From NCBI GenBank assembly GCA_023525715.1, contig CM042015.1, positions 87,109,750-87,173,749 of the forward strand: a stretch of DNA of 64,000 nt. The letters run 5' to 3'. The position numbers and the translations under genes are program-made. Origin of the DNA: Cichorium intybus. Taxonomy: Eukaryota > Streptophyta > Magnoliopsida > Asterales > Asteraceae. Positions within the stretch are counted from its first letter, which is position 1; each line of letters begins with the position of its first letter. The notes beneath the pieces were generated by a model. It was not told the origin of the DNA. It worked only from the letters and a program-made list of their open reading frames with translations, and did no database searches. Below, piece after piece: positions 58,990-64,000 of the stretch.

Positions 58990-60232
58990 CATAGTTGTGT
59001 ATGAATATGAAAGATTATTTTGATCAACGTGGTTAAGAAAACTATTTTGAAAATTAATACATAAAAATCTTCCAACTTGTTTTTAAGTTTCGGATTATAT
59101 GATGTTATTATTAGAGTAATTATTATAAAAGTAGAGTTTTTGGGTCACATGAGTTAACCGAAAATCGTTTTCTTTACATATATGCATTGTGTTTGTGAAT
59201 TTACAAGTTTACTATGCAGAATTTCATTTTTATAAAATTAGTTATCTATTATTATTTTTTATCTAACCAATTATAAACGGAAAAGTTTTATACATTTTGT
59301 GAAATGATATTGTTATAGTTGAAATATGCAATGTTTTAAAAACCGGTTTGAATCGGCCAATCGGACCAGTTGAACTGGAACCGGAGATGATGACGGTTTG
59401 ATTAGAGCCGATTTTATGATAATTTATTGACCGGAATGAATTGGCAAGTTTTGGTAAAATAAACTGGTTGAACCGGAATGGAATGGTCTTATCTTAGACT
59501 ATCTCCATTAGCAACCCAACCCAACCCATATTTCTATTAAAAACTAATTTCTTACTCTTCCACCTACACAACCAATCCAACTTATATTTTCACACCCATT
59601 AGCAACCCAACTCAATCTAATATCTAATTTAAAAAAATCAAAAAAACATATCAATATTGGTCTCATTTTATTAACAAAAATAAATCATATATTTTGGTAT
59701 TTTTTTTACTAAATATAAATATAGTAATTAACAAAATTAGTTTTGGTTAGGAAAATTAATTTATATGCATCAATACGTGTCAAATGATGTGTGAGTGTGA
59801 AGAGCCGAGCGACGTTCGTGTATGCGACCGGATTGTAAGGGATTGGTTAATATTTCTTTTTCTTTTTTAATATAATAATTGCTGGTGAACGGATTGCCTT
59901 GGCTCATCAATGGCAATGATCTTAGGCTTTTGTGTTTGGTTTGAGCTAAAGTCTTCTAAGTAACTACTTCAATTAAAGCTAATAGTCTTTTGGTGAAGTG
60001 GTAAATATGTCGTCTTCCCTATTAAAATCAACTTACTATAAAAATTTGTCGTTAAAAAAAAAACAACTTTAATTAAAATCAACTTACTATAAAAATAAAA
60101 TATGTCGTCTGTGAAGTTGCGATATTGCGTCTTCTCAATCTCATGTATAATACAAATTTTGATTTACTTTCTTTTTTTACTTGTTGTTATTTGTATTTTT
60201 AATGGTTAAACTTATTAATGTCAAATTCTTGG

Positions 60233-60235
<3 letters not shown>
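58990..60235. other. AT-rich intergenic with MITE-like phrases
   Basis: 59335-59490 carries aaccggtttgaatcggcc-type phrases, and 59505-59780 repeats ttagcaacccaaccc. Both look like ends of common MITEs. No gene supported. Confidence 0.4.

Positions 60236-60313
<78 letters not shown>
60236..60313. repeat. (AT)n microsatellite at the Helitron 3' side
   Basis: About 39 uninterrupted AT repeats ending directly at the Helitron CTAG terminus. Confidence 0.95.
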
Positions 60314-60314
<1 letters not shown>

Positions 60315-60349
60315 TAGGTAAAAAACCCGTGTGTTACACGGTTATAATT

Positions 60350-62010
60350 TAAAATAAAAATAAAAAGTATTATATTTTTCAATTTTATAGTTTACCCAAT
60401 TATATTTTATTTATTTCACTGATGTCATCCTATTTTGAAGACAAATTATACCATGATTTTCATGACCTCCTAAATTCTGCTGTGATCTCTCAATCTAAAA
60501 AGCATTAAATTTGAATTAGTCAAAGAAAAATAAAAAGATTCTGTGACTGTTATACATGCTGAAAATATACTATGTTGTAACTAAAATTATGTATGTTATG
60601 ATCTTATAAGAAATACTGTGTGGAACTTTGATTTGTATTCCACGATGAAAAAAAATACTATGTGTTAATTGAAATGCATATATATAATTGGTTTGGAAGT
60701 GAATCTATGAATTGCTTATCTTTTCAAACAAATCATCCATCGGCAGGTAAATACCGGAAATAGAATTATTAATGTTTCAATAAGAATAAACTATCTTATG
60801 GTTATAAGTGAAAAAAAAATCCATTTAACTCATATCATTCAATCAAATTTACAAGTCCAATCCAAAAAGTTTAATCACAGCCATAAAAAGTTTCATTGCA
60901 ACTACAAAAAGTCTCATCGCAAACAAAATAACTTAAGATTCAATTTAATTTCTTCTTGTGCATACACTACATCATACATAATTCTAGTTCCACATACATT
61001 TAACTTACTGTATAAAAATTACATTGATTTACCAAAAAATGTTAACAATCAAACCATCCATAAAAGCTTTAACACTACAATCTTAAGATCCCTCCCCTTA
61101 TCACAAATTCAACATAATTCCATGTACTGGAAATAACAATGTACCATTGATAGTTGTTGATTTTAACCCAATTTACAAAACAGTGGCCTTGTCATAAAAC
61201 AAAAAACTTTATTGAAATAATAAAGTTTGTAAATACCATTTTTAACACTTTTTAGTAGACTTTGTGAACTATATGCAAGAAAAATATGCAGATGCGGCCT
61301 GCGGGACTCCTTTTGTTGAACATCTGACATATATATACATATAAAGTGGATGTTTGAGTATTACCAAAAAGGCAAAAACTGGAAAAAATTACTTGGAAGC
61401 ACTGGAAATCTACACAACCCTTAGAGCATTTCCCCTGACAGATTAAAAATAAGAATATTTCAAAGAGTATTAATAATTCCATTGATCAAACCTTAAATAA
61501 AATCTTACCTAGAGAGCAAGTATGATGCATCTCCTTCAGCCTTATGCTAACATGCAACACCCTACATCTTCAAAATTAAATCTAAATATCTATATATTAG
61601 AAAGGAAAAACTCGATACAATGAAAATTATCAAAAACAACAATACATAGACCTTTATGCCATTTGTTTTCATGTGTTTATAGTTTTATATTTATATAAGT
61701 TGTTTTAGTTTTGAATAGATTTAATTAGATTATCAAAGGCAATCAATCAAATTAGTTTAGATGTTTGTGGTAGAGACGTGCGTTTTGACTGGAAAACCGA
61801 ACCAACAACGAAACCAAACCAGGGCCGGTACCGGTGTGGTCCCGAAGTATAACTGTTTTTTGCTATTTTGGTCCTATAAGGTTTTCTTGCAATTAAGTGA
61901 AAGCATAAATAAACTACAAACATAAGTATACCTCATATGAAAACAACCTTCCCAAAACCAGAAAATAAACCCTTCTCTTCTTCACGCTTTTACTAATTAA
62001 AATCCCCATC
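60350..62010. other. Helitron interior without recognisable genes
   Basis: AT-rich. A possible exon end on the - strand near 61508 (HKAEGDASYLLS followed by |GTAAG) could be another captured piece, but it is too short to identify. Confidence 0.35.
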
Positions 62011-62012
62011 AG

Positions 62013-62427
62013 TACGGCCGCGACCTGTTCCGCCATGATAGATTAGTTCCTATCCGGACAACCATCTCTGCGTCCACCACCACCACCACTGTTTTACAAA
62101 CAACCAATCGTAGTATCATCTCTATAATAATAAATTCAGCTATCTATACAAGTAAATGTACCCTACCCTTGTCTATGTGCAGCAGGAGGCCTTGGAGCTG
62201 ATTTCTCAGCCATTCCCATGCTAATTTTATAACCTCTCAATTCATAATCTATTTAACAAAAAATAATAGTAGATAAATATTAGACCTACCTAGTACCCAT
62301 AAAAACACAATAACAAAAACATGAGAAAAAAAGGTTTATTATTGTAGAAACCGCCAGCACATTGTGCTGCAAAAGGGTCCTCATAAACCAAAATAGCATC
62401 CCCTTTTTGTTTTTTCCAGAGTCATCA
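62013..62427 (-). pseudogene. Captured TAF15-like RNA-binding protein fragment (three exons)
   Basis: In the - sense, exon A (about 62427-62337) reads DDSGKNKKGDAILVYEDPFA then AQCAGGFYNN, the second half of an RRM. Exon B (62248-62167) reads YELRGYKISMGMAEKSAPRP then PAAHRQG, the end of the RRM. Exon C (62088 to about 62013) reads GGGGGRRDG, the start of an RGG tail, then a stop. The order RRM (GDA-L-YEDP-AA, KI-V-MAEKSAP) plus Gly/Arg tail matches plant TAF15/FUS-type proteins. Acceptors AAATAG and AAACAG and donor GG|GTAGGG are kept. The first donor is degraded and a stop follows, so it is a pseudogene piece. Confidence 0.65.
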
Positions 62428-62647
62428 GTTAAATGGGACAAAATTAAATCTATCAATTCATCTCACATATATTTGTAACAATTGCCATTTATCAAGCAAA
62501 AATGTAATCAGAAAATGAATAATTATAACTTGAAAAACTTATAGTTGTAAAATAGATGGAAATAAAAAATTGTTGTTTATTTACTTACAATTGAATCTTG
62601 AAGTCTATTCATGGCACATGAAATTTTTGTGGTTAAACGCTAGATTG

Positions 62648-62767
62648 CAGTCTCACAAAAGCCTCCATGATGTGCAACATAGTTGCTGCTTGTTTTCTCG
62701 CCATATATCCTCTCACTAATGCTTGAAGCTTCACTAATCCCTATAATGCCCTTAATGCTTTTCTACA
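62648..62767 (-). pseudogene. Captured IQD (IQ67-domain) fragment
   Basis: The - strand reads CRKALRAL, a stop, then GLVKLQALVRGYMARKQAAT and MLHIMEAFVRLQSS. This is the core of the IQ67 domain of plant IQD calmodulin-binding proteins (ALRALK-LVKLQALVRGH-VRKQA--TLR-MQALVRAQ). One in-frame stop and substitutions show decay. Upstream and downstream exons are absent. Confidence 0.8.
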
Positions 62768-63002
62768 CTGTTTCGATTCCATTTATCTTTGCATACACAA
62801 ATAGCAAAAACTTATTATGATAATCAAGATTACAAAACTCCCTCAAGCAAATGATCGAACACTTGGTGGGTAAACAAAAATCCAAGATCAACTGCAAAAG
62901 TTGATGTTAATAACACTAAAACAGATAGATAACTAAAAGACAATAGAAGAAAATGATTAAGAGGAAACTGTATGTGGGATATTAGAAGAGCTATAAGAAA
63001 GA

Positions 63003-63680
63003 TTCAAATTTGATTGCACAATTTACGGTAATCATCCTCGAAAATGCGAAAAGTTCTATCCACTCGTACCTCCATTAGGTAATGCCGTTAAAGCATCTGA
63101 TCACATCACAAACCCACTTTTCTTCGTCTAAGTGACGTTATTCCGGGAAGCCGGATTTTCCATCGGAATGACGAATCATCATAGTCTCGCTGACGCCAGT
63201 GCCCGATTCGTTTTCTTAAAAGCTTGGACTTCCATTGCTAGATTTGACGGAGACGAAACGTTCTTATGGAATGGATCTCCACCGGTGTATGATAGACTGA
63301 TTGACGTCCCGAAATTATTTAAACATAAGTTGAGCCAAACAAAGCTTGAAACTTTTTATCAACCCCCGGCCCTGGTTTGTCCCACCGATAAAGTTCGGGC
63401 AACATTCATATTGACCCGAGCAAATATCAATCAGTTGAAGAAACGGGTACTAAACCAACAACCAGAACTGGAATACGTATCATCTTATTCCGTAACCTGT
63501 GCTTATATATGGAGTTGCATAGCGAAATCAGGAGTCAAAATGGGAGAAAAGAAGGGTGAAGACGAGTTCGAATAGCTCATTCTCTCCGTCGATTTTCGAT
63601 CCCGTGTGGATCCGCCGATTCCTGCAACTTAACTTTGATAACTGCGTTGCTCCATGTATCGCCACCATTAAAATTTGGAG
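63003..63680 (+). pseudogene. Captured BAHD acyltransferase fragment
   Basis: The frame from about 63003 reads YGNHPRKCEKFYPLVPPLGN and DHITNPLFFV, hits a TAA at 63129-63131, then is open to 63575: VTLFREAGFSIGMTNHHSLA, DASARFVFLKAWTSIARFDG and on to KKGEDEFE. HHSLADA contains the HXXXD acyl-transfer motif. The wording is that of anthocyanin/flavonoid malonyltransferases. After a TAG it continues LILSVDFRSRVDPPIPAT and, shifted, NFDNCVAPCIATIK. The DFGWG motif and C-terminal half are missing, so it is not functional. It is antisense to the Helitron. Confidence 0.85.
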
Positions 63681-63879
63681 AAGATTTCGTTCCTGATTTT
63701 TTGCCATTACCATGCTGATTTTGTTCCTGATTTTTTGCCATTACCTTGCTGATTTGTTGCTGACCTATCGTGGATTAGGCGGGAAGAATTTCTAAGAAAG
63801 CATATCTTAGCGACACATGGCAAAAATGGGCTCTAAAAATGAGACATGTGGTATTTTAGCTTTGTTTTATTAGAATAGG

Positions 63880-64000
<121 letters not shown>

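Noticed and set aside
60798..61136. 112-residue + strand frame in the Helitron
   Set aside because: AT-rich, Asn/Lys/His-biased and without motif or splice context; likely chance.

Overview
This is nuclear DNA from a flowering plant, almost certainly a eudicot. The signs are three plant-specific genes (a JAZ/TIFY repressor, CDC27B/HOBBIT and a CC-type ROXY glutaredoxin), AT-rich intergenic DNA, several classes of plant transposon, and primer-binding sites matching plant initiator-tRNA-Met. The repeat style reminds me of Asteraceae, but I cannot prove the family from the sequence.

Genes. Only three intact host genes are supported. (1) 644-1771 (+): a short three-exon JAZ protein of 130 residues with an EAR motif at the N-terminus and a Jas motif without the canonical degron, resembling JAZ7/JAZ8. 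(2) 33116-26581 (-): a complete 16-exon CDC27B/HOBBIT gene of 754 residues, the APC3 subunit of the anaphase-promoting complex. Its last exon (51 bp) lies 1.1 kb from the previous one, across a MITE-bearing intron. (3) 51593-51180 (-): a single-exon CC-type glutaredoxin ending in ALWL. In all three, a (CT)n tract in the sense direction lies in the presumed 5' leader.

Repeats. 5.6-17.3 kb is an LTR-internal-LTR-internal-LTR array of one decayed Ty3/Gypsy element (- strand) inside a MITE-like repeat, with target duplication TGACA. 17.8-20.5 kb is a CACTA element (target duplication GTA) carrying pieces of host genes that look like TOUGH, UBP12/13 and an unknown Q-rich protein. 20.6-22.9 kb holds MITE-like repeats, one of them split by a deleted hAT element with an 8-bp target duplication. 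35.8-44.4 kb is an old LTR split by a young non-autonomous Gypsy element (target duplication GATCA). 45.0-49.9 kb is a solo LTR (target duplication CCTGA) holding two further solo LTRs. 52.4-56.8 kb has a Gypsy pol relic followed by another LTR. 60.3-63.9 kb is a Helitron (- strand) that captured IQD, TAF15-like and BAHD acyltransferase fragments and sits between two long AT microsatellites.

The most interesting signals are the two gene-capturing transposons; the recurring layout of unrelated LTRs (short palindrome arrays, a consensus 5' splice site and a small conserved stem-loop); and a four-unit hairpin array at 40.2-40.4 kb whose stems carry paired, compensating changes. All alignments, splice sites and difference counts were made by eye.
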